In this document: piece after piece, positions 48,203-58,612 of the stretch | Numbering within the stretch: the stretch's first letter is position 1 | How the letters are laid out: each line of letters begins with the position of its first letter | Made by a program: the position numbers and the translations under genes | Notes under the pieces: model-generated | What the model was told of the DNA's origin: nothing | The model's input: the letters and a program-made list of their open reading frames with translations, nothing else | Databases searched by the model: none | Assembly (NCBI GenBank): GCA_023663655.1 | Contig: JAMPGZ010000005.1 | Span: forward strand, 1 to 64,000 | Source of the DNA: Lachnospiraceae bacterium | GTDB lineage: Bacteria > Bacteroidota > Bacteroidia > Bacteroidales > Muribaculaceae | Reading direction: 5' to 3' | DNA: 64,000 bases

Positions 48203-48804
48203 AAAAGCTCGCATCTACATTGCCCAATATGATCGTGTCGCTGGGCGTAATCACCATCGTTGCGGCATCATTGCTCGCATGGGCACATGGCGTCACCGCC
48301 GAGCCTATCGCACAAGCTGAAAAGCAGACCCGCGTCGATGCCATCAAGGATGTGCTTCCTGCATTTGACAATGATCCGCTCGCCAATGCCACTGAGATAT
48401 ATCAACTTGGAGAAACCAACGCTCCATTCACTGTATATCCAGCTTACGAGGGCGACAAATTTGTCGGAGCCGCAGTAGAAGGTTATACCAAAAGCGGATT
48501 CTCGGGTGAAATCAAAATCATGTACGGATTCGACGCTCAAGGAGTGGTAAGCGGATTCCAGGTACTGTCCCACGCCGAAACTCCAGGACTTGGAGCCAAG
48601 ATGAACGAATGGTTCCGCATGGAAGAGGGCAACCGCTCTGTTCTCGGCAAGGATCCCGCCGTTGTCAACATGACCGTGGCTAAAGACGGAGGCGCGATTG
48701 ACGCAATCACCGCCGCCACCATCAGCTCACGTGCGTTCCTGTCGGCATTAAATGATTGTTTCCACGCATTTGAAACATATAAAAAAGACCTCAACAATGA
48801 ATAA
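48199..48804 (+). CDS. rnfG: Rnf electron transport complex subunit G
   Basis: 201 residues. One N-terminal membrane anchor (about 8-30), then a periplasmic flavin domain. The covalent FMN site is in IDAITAATISS (near 172-182), with the Thr in AATIS; TPGLGAKMNEWF is a second signature. The FMN is attached by ApbE, which is not in this window. Overlaps rnfD by 4 bp and rnfE by 8 bp. Confidence 0.95.
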   Translation: MKKLASTLPNMIVSLGVITIVAASLLAWAHGVTAEPIAQAEKQTRVDAIKDVLPAFDNDPLANATEIYQLGETNAPFTVYPAYEGDKFVGAAVEGYTKSGFSGEIKIMYGFDAQGVVSGFQVLSHAETPGLGAKMNEWFRMEEGNRSVLGKDPAVVNMTVAKDGGAIDAITAATISSRAFLSALNDCFHAFETYKKDLNNE

Positions 48805-49384
48805 ATTACGCATTCTTACTAACGGAATCGTCGCGGAGAATCCTACATTTGTTCTCCTGCTCGGTATGTGTCCTACATTAGGAACCACCGGCTCGGCGAT
48901 GAATGGTATGTCAATGGGTCTTGCCACTACCGGGGTATTGATTTGCTCTAACATAGCTATTTCAGCCATCAAGAGCCTTGTCCCTGATAAAGTGCGTATT
49001 CCCGCCTTTATTGTGGTAATCGCAACATTCGTGACATTATTGCAAATGATAATGCAAGCCTATCTGCCTGCTCTCAATGCAAGCCTTGGGCTTTTCATCC
49101 CTCTTATTGTCGTTAACTGTATCGTGCTTGGACGTGCCGAGGCATTCGCATCTCGTCATTCCGTAGGCGATTCACTGTTCGACGGTATCGGAATCGGACT
49201 CGGATTCACCATCGCCCTCACCCTTCTCGGCGCAGTGCGTGAAATCCTTGGTACCGGCTGTGTGTTTGGCGCCCAAATCTATCCCGAAACTTTCGGTTCG
49301 CTCGTGTTCGTGCTTGCCCCGGGAGCATTCATCGCATTGGGATTCCTTGTGGCTTTGTTTAACTACATCCGTAAACGCTCATAG
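48797..49384 (+). CDS. rnfE: Rnf electron transport complex subunit E
   Basis: 195 residues from the ATG at 48797, which overlaps the end of rnfG by 8 bp; an in-frame start at 48752 exists but lies deep inside rnfG. Six-helix membrane subunit related to NqrD: NPTFVLLLGMCPTLGTTGSA carries the conserved Cys (iron site with RnfA) and VNCIVLGRAEAFA is the second signature. It is 2 bp before rnfA. Confidence 0.95.
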   Translation: MNKLRILTNGIVAENPTFVLLLGMCPTLGTTGSAMNGMSMGLATTGVLICSNIAISAIKSLVPDKVRIPAFIVVIATFVTLLQMIMQAYLPALNASLGLFIPLIVVNCIVLGRAEAFASRHSVGDSLFDGIGIGLGFTIALTLLGAVREILGTGCVFGAQIYPETFGSLVFVLAPGAFIALGFLVALFNYIRKRS

Positions 49385-49386
49385 TC

Positions 49387-49968
49387 ATGCTTGCTTATCT
49401 TTCAATTATCGTAACGGCAATATTCGTAAATAATATTGTCTTCGCGCAATTCCTCGGAATATGCCCGTTCCTTGGCGTGTCCAAGAAGTTGTCATCGGCA
49501 ACCGGTATGGGCGCTGCCGTAACTTTCGTAATGCTACTCGCCACTTTGGTGACATGGCTGTTGCAGATCTACGTACTGAATCCGCTGGGACTCGCCTATA
49601 TGCAGACCATCGTTTTCATTCTTGTGATTGCAGCCCTTGTTCAGATGCTTGAAATCATCCTGAAGAAGATCGCCCCCGCGCTTTATCAGGCACTGGGAGT
49701 GTTCCTGCCGTTGATCACCACCAACTGCGCCGTACTTGGTGTGGCAATCCTTGTGATTCAAAAAGGATATAACCTTGGCGAATCATTGGTTTATGCCATC
49801 GCTACCGCTATCGGCTTCACACTCGCTCTGGTTATCTTTGCCGGAATCCGTGAGAAGCTTGCCATCATCGACGTTCCCGCCCCCATGCGTGGTGTGCCCA
49901 TCGCATTGATATGCGCCGGTATGCTCGCATTGGCATTCATGGGATTCGCAGGAATCACCATCGGCTAA
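49387..49968 (+). CDS. rnfA: Rnf electron transport complex subunit A
   Basis: 193 residues, six helices, NqrE-like. The two conserved Cys segments are FAQFLGICPFLGVS (near 25) and ITTNCAVLGVAIL (near 112); together with RnfE they hold the intramembrane iron centre. It is the last rnf gene and is followed at once by a strong terminator. Confidence 0.96.
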   Translation: MLAYLSIIVTAIFVNNIVFAQFLGICPFLGVSKKLSSATGMGAAVTFVMLLATLVTWLLQIYVLNPLGLAYMQTIVFILVIAALVQMLEIILKKIAPALYQALGVFLPLITTNCAVLGVAILVIQKGYNLGESLVYAIATAIGFTLALVIFAGIREKLAIIDVPAPMRGVPIALICAGMLALAFMGFAGITIG

Positions 49969-49983
49969 TTATCTGAAAATACG

Positions 49984-50024
49984 TGAGGGGAAATGCTTTT
50001 ATGTTCATGAGGCATTTCCCCTCA
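49984..50024 (+). terminator. Terminator after the rnf operon
   Basis: Perfect 13-bp stem TGAGGGGAAATGC (49984-49996) / GCATTTCCCCTCA (50012-50024), 15 bases past the rnfA stop. The T-run is weak (TTCTATATTC). Confidence 0.7.
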
Positions 50025-50095
50025 TTCTATATTCAATTGATTCTTATTTCTAATATCGCGCATGGCAATAAGCTCATGCCTAACAACTCTAAAAT

Positions 50096-51496
50096 ATGCA
50101 TTCCAATATCTTAAATTTATCGGCAGTCGCGGCAACAGCCACAACTTTGCTTCTGTCATGCTCACCGAAAGAGGTCACTCCTTGGGATGAGATGAACAAT
50201 GTGCTTTCACAAATCTCTGCCCCGGTGTTTCCTGACACCACCTACGTCATCACCGACTATCACACCGAAGGAGACTCGCTGTTCACCAAAGCTATAAACA
50301 ACGCTATTATCGCTTGCTCGGAAAACGGCGGAGGAACAGTGTTAATTCCTAACGGAACATTCAAGACCGCTCCTATCAGACTCCGCTCCAACGTCAATCT
50401 TCATCTCTCTGACAGCACATTGCTGAAATTTGCCACTGATCCGGCTCTTTTTGACACAGTGCTCACCCGCATAGAGGGTATTGACTGCTACAACATCTCA
50501 CCCCTGATTTACGCCTATGAAGCTACCAATGTCGCTATAACAGGCAACGGCGTGATGGACGGGTGCGCCGACACTACCAACTGGTTCACACCGACACGGC
50601 TAAAAGGCACAATCAACGAAAAAGGGGAAAAGATAAACGAAAAGACTCTGCTCTACCAGATGAAGGAGGACTCGCTTCCCGTGGCTCAACGTGTGTTCAG
50701 CGGAGAAGCAGGAATCCGCCCGCAGTTCATCAACCTATACCGTTGCAACAATGTGCTTCTCGAAGGTTTCACCCTTCATAACTCACCATTCTGGCTCATA
50801 CATCCTCTCATGTGCGAAAACGTGACTGTGAAAAACGTAAAAATGCAGAGCCACGGCGTGAACAATGACGGATGCGACCCTGAATCATGTCGCAATGTTC
50901 TTATTGACAGCTGCTACTTTGATACCGGAGATGACTGCATCGCAATAAAATCGGGTCGTGATCAGGATGGTCGCCGCTGGAATATCCCTTGCGAAAACGT
51001 AGTAGTGCGCAACTGCTCTATGAAAGACGGACACGCCGGTGTAGCTATGGGTAGCGAAATCACAGGCGGTGTGAACAATGTGTGGGTGGAAAACTGCACC
51101 ATGGACAGCCCCAACCTTGACCGCATCATCCGCATAAAATCCAATGCCGAACGAGGTGGAGAAGTGCAGAATATCTTCGTGCGTGACATCACTGTGGGAG
51201 AATGCCGCCAGTCGATCCTCGGGTTTGAATTGCAATACTGGTATGTCTATGACGGTCCCTATCCTCCATATTTCCACAACATCCATCTGGAAAACATCAC
51301 AAGCAAGAAGAGCCGTTATGTGCTCAATCTTGAAGGATTCCCCGACAAGGTCCAAGCACGCGACATAGTGATCAAGAACTGCACGTTTGACGGTGTGACC
51401 GATCCTGAAATCAACCACATTGTCGGAGTCGAAGACATCACATTCGAAAATGTGATCGTCAACGGCAAACCATTCCACTACCCCACCCAGGAATAA
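50096..51496 (+). CDS. Glycoside hydrolase family 28 (polygalacturonase-like) lipoprotein
   Basis: 466 residues. Lipoprotein signal (LLLSCSPKE). Right-handed beta-helix enzyme with the GH28 catalytic motifs: NNDGCDPESC (NxD), DTGDDCIAIKSG (Asp pair and KSG), GHAGVAMGSEITGG and RIKSNAERGG (RIK). Retaining all these residues, it should hydrolyse galacturonan or rhamnogalacturonan-type pectin linkages. No SusC/SusD pair is next to it, so it is not in an evident polysaccharide utilisation locus. It converges with the peptidase gene downstream. Confidence 0.92.
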   Translation: MHSNILNLSAVAATATTLLLSCSPKEVTPWDEMNNVLSQISAPVFPDTTYVITDYHTEGDSLFTKAINNAIIACSENGGGTVLIPNGTFKTAPIRLRSNVNLHLSDSTLLKFATDPALFDTVLTRIEGIDCYNISPLIYAYEATNVAITGNGVMDGCADTTNWFTPTRLKGTINEKGEKINEKTLLYQMKEDSLPVAQRVFSGEAGIRPQFINLYRCNNVLLEGFTLHNSPFWLIHPLMCENVTVKNVKMQSHGVNNDGCDPESCRNVLIDSCYFDTGDDCIAIKSGRDQDGRRWNIPCENVVVRNCSMKDGHAGVAMGSEITGGVNNVWVENCTMDSPNLDRIIRIKSNAERGGEVQNIFVRDITVGECRQSILGFELQYWYVYDGPYPPYFHNIHLENITSKKSRYVLNLEGFPDKVQARDIVIKNCTFDGVTDPEINHIVGVEDITFENVIVNGKPFHYPTQE

Positions 51497-51521
51497 AAAT
51501 CCAATATCCCACTACATACAA

Positions 51522-51563
51522 CAAGGAGGTTGAACCGATGATCTTTCCGGTACAACCTCCTTG
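51522..51563. terminator. Bidirectional terminator between GH28 and peptidase genes
   Basis: Stem CAAGGAGGTTG (51522-51532) / CAACCTCCTTG (51553-51563), 11 bp perfect, extended inward by ACCG/CGGT. It lies between convergent genes. Confidence 0.75.
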
Positions 51564-51585
51564 TATGTTTCATGAGGCCTATTTG

Positions 51586-54500
51586 TTATCGTACTACTAT
51601 CTTGGTAGAATAACTGCGGTTGTTGCCAAGAACATTGACCACATACACTCCCGGCATAAGAGAAGCCTCAATACTATCGGAGGTACAATCCATACCAATA
51701 CATTTACGCCCGTCAATAGAGTAAATATCCACTATGTCCCCCGGCTCCGTCCCCTTCACGATGCATACCATGCCATCAACGTAAACCGTGATATTCATGT
51801 CAGAAGTGATATCCGAAATTCCTGAGTTTCCGAAATTCACATAAGTCGATTCCTTGTAATCGACCGGATTCAGAATTACTGACTTCCAATAATCACCATC
51901 CATAAAGGTAAATTGCACCATCGCCATCAGCTTCATTTTTTCAACATCTTCCGTATAGGAGCCTATATATGCTGATGTCGTGATTGTTGTTTCTTCACCC
52001 GGATTCAAAACCTTCTTTCCGTAAGCGAAATCGGTACCGTAACCAATGTTATCATCTGACGACGGGTCACGAGTAAACTTCAAGCTCATCCATGCATTAT
52101 CACCCTCAAAATTTATACCGGTATTTGACTTAACGGTAAATGAAATCGGGAAATATTGATCGGTCTTCACCGGATTGCCATTGTTTATGATCATCGGAGA
52201 TGATAGCACAAGGTCATACTCAGGCTTATCCTCAACCACAGTGAAACTACCCTTATTAGCAGGTGCATCGAGATATACCCATTCATCGCCCGACTTATAC
52301 TTAAGATAGAAGTCATAGACACCGGGAGTCTTCCAAAGTAAGTTGGCATAGTCCCAGATTATATATGATTTCTGAGAAGTAAAATACATCTCAGCGGCAT
52401 CCACCTCTCGAAGAAGGAACTCGGCATCTTCGCTACCACGGCGCTTAGCCCAGAACTGAAGAGTCTTATCCTGATAAAACCAATCACGCCAGTTATCATT
52501 AACAACATATCCAAACTCATATCCCACCCAGCAATCGGTATTTGTCACCTCATCAGGATTTAGCATCAGATTGGTAGTCAACACAAACGGATGATTATCT
52601 GGAAGCTCCGTTATCTCGAAATAGACAGGTTGCGACATTTCAACCAACTTGTTGGCATAAGTGAATGCAAGACGATGCTTGCCCAACGCCATCGAATTGA
52701 ATTTGGACTCCCAAGGTGTTGTAAAACTACAAGCTTTTGAAGCTCCGGGATAAATGCCGACCAACGAAATATAGCCTATATGTTCAGCTTCAGCAGGCAA
52801 TTCCGTGAAAGATTCCGGAGCATTATCGGGCAATACATAGACCCAAGCCTCCCCAGTCAGAGTGCTATTACCATTATTACGGAATACCACATCCATCTGT
52901 AGCTTACTGTCTTGAGTATTGTATTTCGGAGCAGTCTGTTCAAGGCTGATCAACTCAATGCTATACTCTGAGTATTCCTTAGCCTCTCTCGGCAACAGAA
53001 GTTTGCCATCGCACTTGATCACAGGGTAATATGGGTCAGACGCATAAAAAATATCCTGCTTATATCCCGACTCCTCATTGGCATAATAACCTAAATATTC
53101 AAATTGATTATTTAGACACAAGTAATATTCTCCATCTGCCACATTAGTGAAGTCACATTTATTTGCCATTAAAGGATCAGCAGCTTGCGGATAACGCTCA
53201 GTAGCGTAATAATTCCGTCCAAGATTTCCTTGTGTACCACTGAGGAAATTGGGATCAATAACATTCTTGTCTTTGTCCAAAAGCGAGAAAGTCAACTTGA
53301 TAGTCCTTGCTTTTAATTCCTTATCAGTGAGATTAGCAAAATCAAAATACATGCTCATTTTCATTCCATCCACCCAACCGTCATCATCAGTAGTTGCCAT
53401 AGCCTTGAAATTGTAGAAATAGAGCATTCCTGGGTATTGAGCATTGTCAGCATCAGCATCACCGGGATGGATATTTATCAACATAGCCTGATTCTTGTTA
53501 TAGGAACCGTCGCCACCACCTATGCCTGTGCTATAAGGTTCAAGAGAGTTGATATCAAAATATCCGTCAGCCATGCCGCCCCAACCCCAATTGACATGAA
53601 CATATCCATTATTATCAATACCGTCGAGCACAAATTCATGACCGCTTGAAGCACTGCTTCCTGAGTAGACAATGGGCCACCCCTTCATGAGATTATCTTG
53701 AATCATCGACATCCATTCCGATGATTTATATGTGTCACGAAAGAGCATCTGCATATCCTTGGAATAATTGAAGTGACGGAACAGCCCCGGCAGCACCGCT
53801 TGATGTGGAGCACCTGATTGCTCTCTGCCATAATCCATGCACACAGCGGCACCGACATCATGCATTAACCGTGACACGGCATCAGCCTGAACCTGCGTGT
53901 ACTCCATAGATTCATAATCGTCAATCATATTTGCCCAATCATAAACATGGTTCAAATCCACGTTATATCCATTCCATGAACCCTCCTTATATGCAACAGC
54001 CCCCTTGCCTTGAGGTGGAAAATTATGGACTTTCATCACCTGTGCGACTGCTGTGGCAACACAACCGGTAGGAGCCGGGTATTCATCTCCCGGGTATTTG
54101 GGACAGAGACTATTGTAAGGTAAATCCTGATTCCACTTCGTTTTCATGATTGGAGACACCGGAGTAGCTACAAAGTCGGAAGTCAACGTGACTCCACCGG
54201 CTTTCACGGTATTTTCATAACTTTCCAGAAACCATTCAAGCTGCGGAGGCAGATTGTCACTCTCCAGTTTTGAGTCAAGCGAATAAGCCACTATCGGATT
54301 ACGGTCATCATCACCCGACACAATCACGAAACCAGAAGCATCGTTGAAAAGATAATAAGGTTGAGCAGTATCTTCTGATTGGACTTTCGATGAATACTTC
54401 TCCGTGGTTTTAGACGTCAATTTTACAACTTCAGGCACCAAGGCACCCTTTGCACTATTGCTTTTTGAGGCAAAAAAATCTTTAGCGATTACAGCAGCCT

Positions 54501-54639
54501 CTTCAAGCGAAATACTTTTTGCTGAAACGCCTGCCGGGATGAGAAGATTTGAGCCGAGGAATGTCGCGGTTAAAAGAAGTCTTATACTCATCCTTCTTAG
54601 CGTCATGAATCCAGGCCCACGTTGGGTCAGATTTGTCAT
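51586..54639 (-). CDS. C10-family (streptopain-like) cysteine peptidase with sorting-like C-terminal tail
   Basis: 1017 residues. Signal peptide near 17-40 (starts at codons 12 or 17 are also possible). The prodomain (about 41-155) includes PYYLFNDASGFVIVSGD. The peptidase domain has the nucleophile Cys193 in PTGCVATAVAQVM, catalytic His334 in SSGHEFVLDGID and the conserved NWGWGG at 350-355, so it should be active. The long middle part is beta-rich, unassigned. The last about 75 residues (VDIYSIDGRKC, LMPGVYVVNVLGN, TKIVVR) look like a type A sorting domain of type IX secretion. A consensus promoter lies upstream. Confidence 0.9.
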   Translation of the reverse strand: MTNLTQRGPGFMTLRRMSIRLLLTATFLGSNLLIPAGVSAKSISLEEAAVIAKDFFASKSNSAKGALVPEVVKLTSKTTEKYSSKVQSEDTAQPYYLFNDASGFVIVSGDDDRNPIVAYSLDSKLESDNLPPQLEWFLESYENTVKAGGVTLTSDFVATPVSPIMKTKWNQDLPYNSLCPKYPGDEYPAPTGCVATAVAQVMKVHNFPPQGKGAVAYKEGSWNGYNVDLNHVYDWANMIDDYESMEYTQVQADAVSRLMHDVGAAVCMDYGREQSGAPHQAVLPGLFRHFNYSKDMQMLFRDTYKSSEWMSMIQDNLMKGWPIVYSGSSASSGHEFVLDGIDNNGYVHVNWGWGGMADGYFDINSLEPYSTGIGGGDGSYNKNQAMLINIHPGDADADNAQYPGMLYFYNFKAMATTDDDGWVDGMKMSMYFDFANLTDKELKARTIKLTFSLLDKDKNVIDPNFLSGTQGNLGRNYYATERYPQAADPLMANKCDFTNVADGEYYLCLNNQFEYLGYYANEESGYKQDIFYASDPYYPVIKCDGKLLLPREAKEYSEYSIELISLEQTAPKYNTQDSKLQMDVVFRNNGNSTLTGEAWVYVLPDNAPESFTELPAEAEHIGYISLVGIYPGASKACSFTTPWESKFNSMALGKHRLAFTYANKLVEMSQPVYFEITELPDNHPFVLTTNLMLNPDEVTNTDCWVGYEFGYVVNDNWRDWFYQDKTLQFWAKRRGSEDAEFLLREVDAAEMYFTSQKSYIIWDYANLLWKTPGVYDFYLKYKSGDEWVYLDAPANKGSFTVVEDKPEYDLVLSSPMIINNGNPVKTDQYFPISFTVKSNTGINFEGDNAWMSLKFTRDPSSDDNIGYGTDFAYGKKVLNPGEETTITTSAYIGSYTEDVEKMKLMAMVQFTFMDGDYWKSVILNPVDYKESTYVNFGNSGISDITSDMNITVYVDGMVCIVKGTEPGDIVDIYSIDGRKCIGMDCTSDSIEASLMPGVYVVNVLGNNRSYSTKIVVR

Positions 54640-54679
54640 AGCTTATTTTTTTTTTGTGATAATGAATTGTGGTAATTCA

Positions 54680-54711
54680 CAAATTTAGCGACAAGTTCTT
54701 TTATTTACAAA
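54680..54711 (-). promoter_or_regulatory. Promoter of the C10 peptidase gene
   Basis: On the minus strand, TTTG (54708-54711), a 20-base spacer and TAAATTTG (54680-54687): an exact consensus match. The leader to the ATG at 54639 is about 35 nt. Confidence 0.75.
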
Positions 54712-54741
54712 AATTCAGGTGGTAAATTGTAGGTTTTTGCG

Positions 54742-54749
54742 TACCTTTG
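54742..54749 (+). promoter_or_regulatory. -7 promoter box of alaS
   Basis: TACCTTTG fits TAnnTTTG; a matching -33 box at 19-20 bases is not evident. The leader to the ATG at 54788 is about 33 nt. It is back to back with the peptidase promoter. Confidence 0.5.
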
Positions 54750-54787
54750 CACTCTAAATTGGAAATATAAATACAAGATACATAAAA

Positions 54788-57418
54788 ATGCTGACAGCTA
54801 AGGAAATCAGAGAGTCATTTAAGGACTTTTTCCGTGAGAAGGGTCACCAGATTGTCCCTTCAGCACCGATGGTAATCAAGGACGACCCCACACTCATGTT
54901 CACCAACGCCGGAATGAACCAATTCAAAGATATTATTCTTGGCAATGCTTCGGCTAAGCACACCCGTGTAGCCGATTCTCAAAAGTGCCTCCGTGTGAGC
55001 GGCAAGCACAACGACCTTGAGGAAGTGGGTATGGACACATACCACCACACCATGTTTGAGATGCTCGGCAACTGGTCATTTGGCGATTACTTTAAGAAAG
55101 AAGCTATCGACTGGGCTTGGGAATATTTGGTTGATGTATTGAAATTGAATCCGGAAAACCTTTACGCTACTGTTTTTGAAGGCTCTCCTTCCGAGGGGCT
55201 TAGCCGCGACGATGAAGCAGCCTCTTTCTGGGAAAAACATCTTCCAGCCGATCACATCATCAACGGCAACAAGCATGATAACTTTTGGGAAATGGGTGAC
55301 ACCGGTCCTTGTGGTCCCTGCTCGGAAATCCACATCGACCTGCGTAGCGAAGAAGAGAAAGCAGCCATTCCCGGACGCGATCTCGTGAACCACGACCATC
55401 CGCAGGTGATTGAGATATGGAATCTTGTGTTCATGCAGTACAACCGCAAAGCCGACGGTTCGCTTGAACCGCTGCCCGCCAAGGTAATTGACACCGGCAT
55501 GGGATTTGAGCGTCTTTGCATGGCATTGCAAGGAAAGCGTTCCAACTATGACACCGACGTGTTCACTCCGCTCATCAACAAGATAGCATCACTGTCAGGA
55601 AAGCGCTACGGCGACGACAAGAAGGTTGACATCGCCATGCGAGTAATCGCCGACCACGTGCGCACAATCTCATTCTCCATCGCCGACTCACAGCTTCCCG
55701 GTAATGCCAAAGCGGGATACGTGATACGCCGCATCCTCCGTCGTGCTGTCCGTTACGCCTATACTTTCCTGGAACAGAAACAGGCATTCATGTATCGCCT
55801 TGTCGACACCTTGATCGAAAGCATGGGTGAAGCCTATCCCGAACTTCCGCAGCAGCGTGAACTCATCATGCGAGTGATCAAGGAAGAGGAAGATGCATTC
55901 CTGCGTACTCTCGACAACGGTATTAGACTTCTCGACAATGCCATCGCAATGGCAAAATCGCAGGGCAAAGATATTATTTCAGGTAAAGAGGCATTCGTAT
56001 TGTATGACACTTACGGCTTCCCCCTCGACCTCACAGAGCTTATCCTCAAGGAAAACGGCATGACTCTCGACCATGCTGAATTTGAAAAAGAGATGGACGC
56101 GCAGAAAGCACGTGCCCGCAATGCCGCTGCCGTAGAAACCGGTGACTGGATCCAGGTGCATGAAGGCGAATCGGAATTCGTGGGTTATGACACTCTTTCT
56201 TCTCCCGGCAAAATATTGAAATATCGAAAGGTAAAACAAAAAGGAAAAGAATTCTATCAACTGATTCTCGACCGCACTCCTTTCTATGCTGAAATGGGTG
56301 GTCAGGTAGGAGACCGTGGCACATTGTCATATCTTGACGGAGAGGAAATCGAAGTATTCGACACCAAACGCGAGAACGGTGTGACCGTGCATCTTGTGAA
56401 ATCCCTCCCTGAAGAAAATTATCCTGAGTCAACATTCATTTCAAAAGTTGACGAAGAGGCACGTCTCGCAACATCATGCAACCACACCGCCACCCATCTT
56501 CTTCACGAGGCTCTGCGCGAAGTGCTCGGAAGCCATGTTGAACAACGAGGTTCATTCGTGTCACCCGATGTGCTGCGTTTCGACTTCTCCCACTTCCAGA
56601 AACTGACTCCGGAAGAGATCAAGAAAGTTGAGCATCTTGCCAATGAGCGTGTGCGCAAGGCAATCGCCCGCGACGAAGCTCGCAATGTTCCCATCGACAA
56701 AGCACGCGAAATGGGTGCCATGGCTCTTTTCGGAGAGAAGTATGGCGACGAAGTGCGCGTGATACGTTTCGGCGACTCAGTGGAGCTTTGCGGTGGAACC
56801 CATGTGGACAATACCGGAAACATCGGCATCATCAAGATTGTATCCGAAAGCAGCATCGCGGCAGGTATTCGCCGCATCGAGGCTATTACCGGAAAGAATG
56901 TGGAACTTGCCATTGAGCACATGCAAGATACATTGCACCAGATAGGCGCCATGTTCAACAACTCGCCAAATCTTGTTCAGGCTCTCCGCAAATCAATCGA
57001 GGAGAATGCCGAGCTCAAACGCCAAGCCGAAGAATATTTCAACGAAAAGGCAAACAGTACTGCCGACCGTCTTTTGGACAAAGCATATAATTCCAATGGC
57101 ATAACAGTGGTTGAACTCCGTGGCACGGTATTGCCTGATATGGTTAAGACCGTAGCATTCAATGTAAGAGCCAAGTCACCGGAGCATACTGTGTTTATCG
57201 GAGCGACTTCTGACCCGTCGGGCAAACCGCTTCTCACACTTATGATCACAGAAGACCTCGCCAAAGACGGCATGAACGCATCCACCACAATCCGCACAGC
57301 AGCTAAACTTATCAAAGGAGGCGGTGGCGGTCAGCCCGGATTCGCACAGGCAGGTGGAAAGGACAAAGAGGGTCTTACACAAGCCTTTGAGAACATTCGC
57401 GCCACTTTGGGGTTATAA
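54788..57418 (+). CDS. alaS: Alanyl-tRNA synthetase
   Basis: 876 residues, full length. Class II catalytic core at the N-terminus (motif 1 [15 protein letters not shown], and [12 protein letters not shown]-like [13 protein letters not shown]). The editing domain has the zinc/catalytic residues in [11 protein letters not shown] and [13 protein letters not shown]. The C-terminal DHHA1-like domain has the glycine-rich [14 protein letters not shown]. Normal in all parts. Confidence 0.97.
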   Translation: MLTAKEIRESFKDFFREKGHQIVPSAPMVIKDDPTLMFTNAGMNQFKDIILGNASAKHTRVADSQKCLRVSGKHNDLEEVGMDTYHHTMFEMLGNWSFGDYFKKEAIDWAWEYLVDVLKLNPENLYATVFEGSPSEGLSRDDEAASFWEKHLPADHIINGNKHDNFWEMGDTGPCGPCSEIHIDLRSEEEKAAIPGRDLVNHDHPQVIEIWNLVFMQYNRKADGSLEPLPAKVIDTGMGFERLCMALQGKRSNYDTDVFTPLINKIASLSGKRYGDDKKVDIAMRVIADHVRTISFSIADSQLPGNAKAGYVIRRILRRAVRYAYTFLEQKQAFMYRLVDTLIESMGEAYPELPQQRELIMRVIKEEEDAFLRTLDNGIRLLDNAIAMAKSQGKDIISGKEAFVLYDTYGFPLDLTELILKENGMTLDHAEFEKEMDAQKARARNAAAVETGDWIQVHEGESEFVGYDTLSSPGKILKYRKVKQKGKEFYQLILDRTPFYAEMGGQVGDRGTLSYLDGEEIEVFDTKRENGVTVHLVKSLPEENYPESTFISKVDEEARLATSCNHTATHLLHEALREVLGSHVEQRGSFVSPDVLRFDFSHFQKLTPEEIKKVEHLANERVRKAIARDEARNVPIDKAREMGAMALFGEKYGDEVRVIRFGDSVELCGGTHVDNTGNIGIIKIVSESSIAAGIRRIEAITGKNVELAIEHMQDTLHQIGAMFNNSPNLVQALRKSIEENAELKRQAEEYFNEKANSTADRLLDKAYNSNGITVVELRGTVLPDMVKTVAFNVRAKSPEHTVFIGATSDPSGKPLLTLMITEDLAKDGMNASTTIRTAAKLIKGGGGGQPGFAQAGGKDKEGLTQAFENIRATLGL

Positions 57419-57422
57419 TCTA

Positions 57423-57446
57423 TATAGAGGCGACCACGCTTCTATA
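57423..57446 (+). terminator. Hairpin after alaS, possible weak terminator
   Basis: Stem TATAGAGGCG/CGCTTCTATA (10 bp, one G-U) with a 4-nt loop, directly after the alaS stop. It has no T-run, so termination is uncertain. Confidence 0.4.
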
Positions 57447-57471
57447 ATTAAGTTATAATCATTATTCGCTC

Positions 57472-58515
57472 ATGAAACATACATTTATCTCTATAATTGC
57501 AATGGTCGGCATAATTTTGCCGACCATTGTGTCTTGTAGCGGTACATCACAGGTTCAAAATCTGGATTACAGCAACGCATGGCAACCCGATATTCTTGGC
57601 GATGGCTATGAGATGCGTTATGTGCATCAACCCGATGACTACAGCGGAGCCGTGCGTTCGACCATCATACGCAAGCAAAGTCCTTGCGGCGGCTCCCGTG
57701 GAGTTCTCTATGTGCACGGCTTCAACGACTATTTCTTCCAGTCGGAGATGGGCGACCGCTTTGTGGATTCATGCTACAATTTTTATGCAGTCGACCTCCG
57801 CAAATACGGCAGATCAATCATGCCGGGGCAGAAAATGTTTCAAGTGCGCGACATGAGTGAGTATTTTCCCGACATAGATTCTGCCCTTGTGCAGATGAAG
57901 CGTGACGGTATTGACGAAGTGGTGCTTATGGGACATTCCACCGGAGGGCTCACCACCTCGCTTTTCATGAACGCCACGCCCGACAGCATCATTAAAGCTC
58001 TAATACTCAACAGCCCGTTTCTTGACTGGAACTTGAGTCCGTTTTTGGAAAAAGCTGCTGTGCCGGCTGTTGATATTGCAGGTTCAATATTTCCAAACAT
58101 CAAAATTTCGCAAGGGAAAAGCCGGGAATACAGCGAGAGTCTGCTGAAGAAATATGGCGGCGAATGGGATTACAACACTTCATGGAAACTTGAAGAATCG
58201 CCCGATGTAGATGCAGGATGGATAAGAGCGATTGAAGAGGGACAGGAAAAACTGCACAAAGATTCGCATATCAGGGTGCCGATTCTGCTTTTGCATTCTG
58301 ACTCATCATACGTGGACGGAGATAATCCTGAAAAAGCAAAACGTGCCGACGCAGTCCTCGATGTAGCCGACATATCGAAATACGGCAGATTGCTTGGCGA
58401 AAATGTAACCGAAATAACTGTCGCCGGCGGTCTCCATGACCTTGCATTATCACGCAAGGAAGTCAGAGACTCAATGTATGTGATAATATTCAATTGGCTC
58501 AACCACAATCTCTGA
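57472..58515 (+). CDS. Alpha/beta hydrolase lipoprotein (monoacylglycerol lipase-like)
   Basis: 347 residues. Lipoprotein signal (PTIVSCSGTS; Cys near 22). The nucleophile elbow is GHSTGG (Ser near 163), preceded by the oxyanion strand GVLYVHGFNDYF. The catalytic Asp is probably in LLLHSDSSYVDGD and the His in AGGLHDLALS. The pattern is closest to serine aminopeptidase S33/lysophospholipase-like enzymes. The substrate is unknown. It starts about 50 bp after alaS. Confidence 0.85.
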   Translation: MKHTFISIIAMVGIILPTIVSCSGTSQVQNLDYSNAWQPDILGDGYEMRYVHQPDDYSGAVRSTIIRKQSPCGGSRGVLYVHGFNDYFFQSEMGDRFVDSCYNFYAVDLRKYGRSIMPGQKMFQVRDMSEYFPDIDSALVQMKRDGIDEVVLMGHSTGGLTTSLFMNATPDSIIKALILNSPFLDWNLSPFLEKAAVPAVDIAGSIFPNIKISQGKSREYSESLLKKYGGEWDYNTSWKLEESPDVDAGWIRAIEEGQEKLHKDSHIRVPILLLHSDSSYVDGDNPEKAKRADAVLDVADISKYGRLLGENVTEITVAGGLHDLALSRKEVRDSMYVIIFNWLNHNL

Positions 58516-58612
58516 ATATCTTAGTCACAGCCATAAACAATGTATAATTCTTTTTTGTTAAAGAATTGATGGAAAGTCCATCAGCATATGTTAAACTTAA
58601 AATTTTAGAATT

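Noticed and set aside
49387-49968. Na+-translocating NADH-quinone reductase (Nqr) instead of Rnf
   Set aside because: RnfB with four ferredoxin motifs and RnfC with two clusters are present, and there is no NqrF, so this is Rnf.
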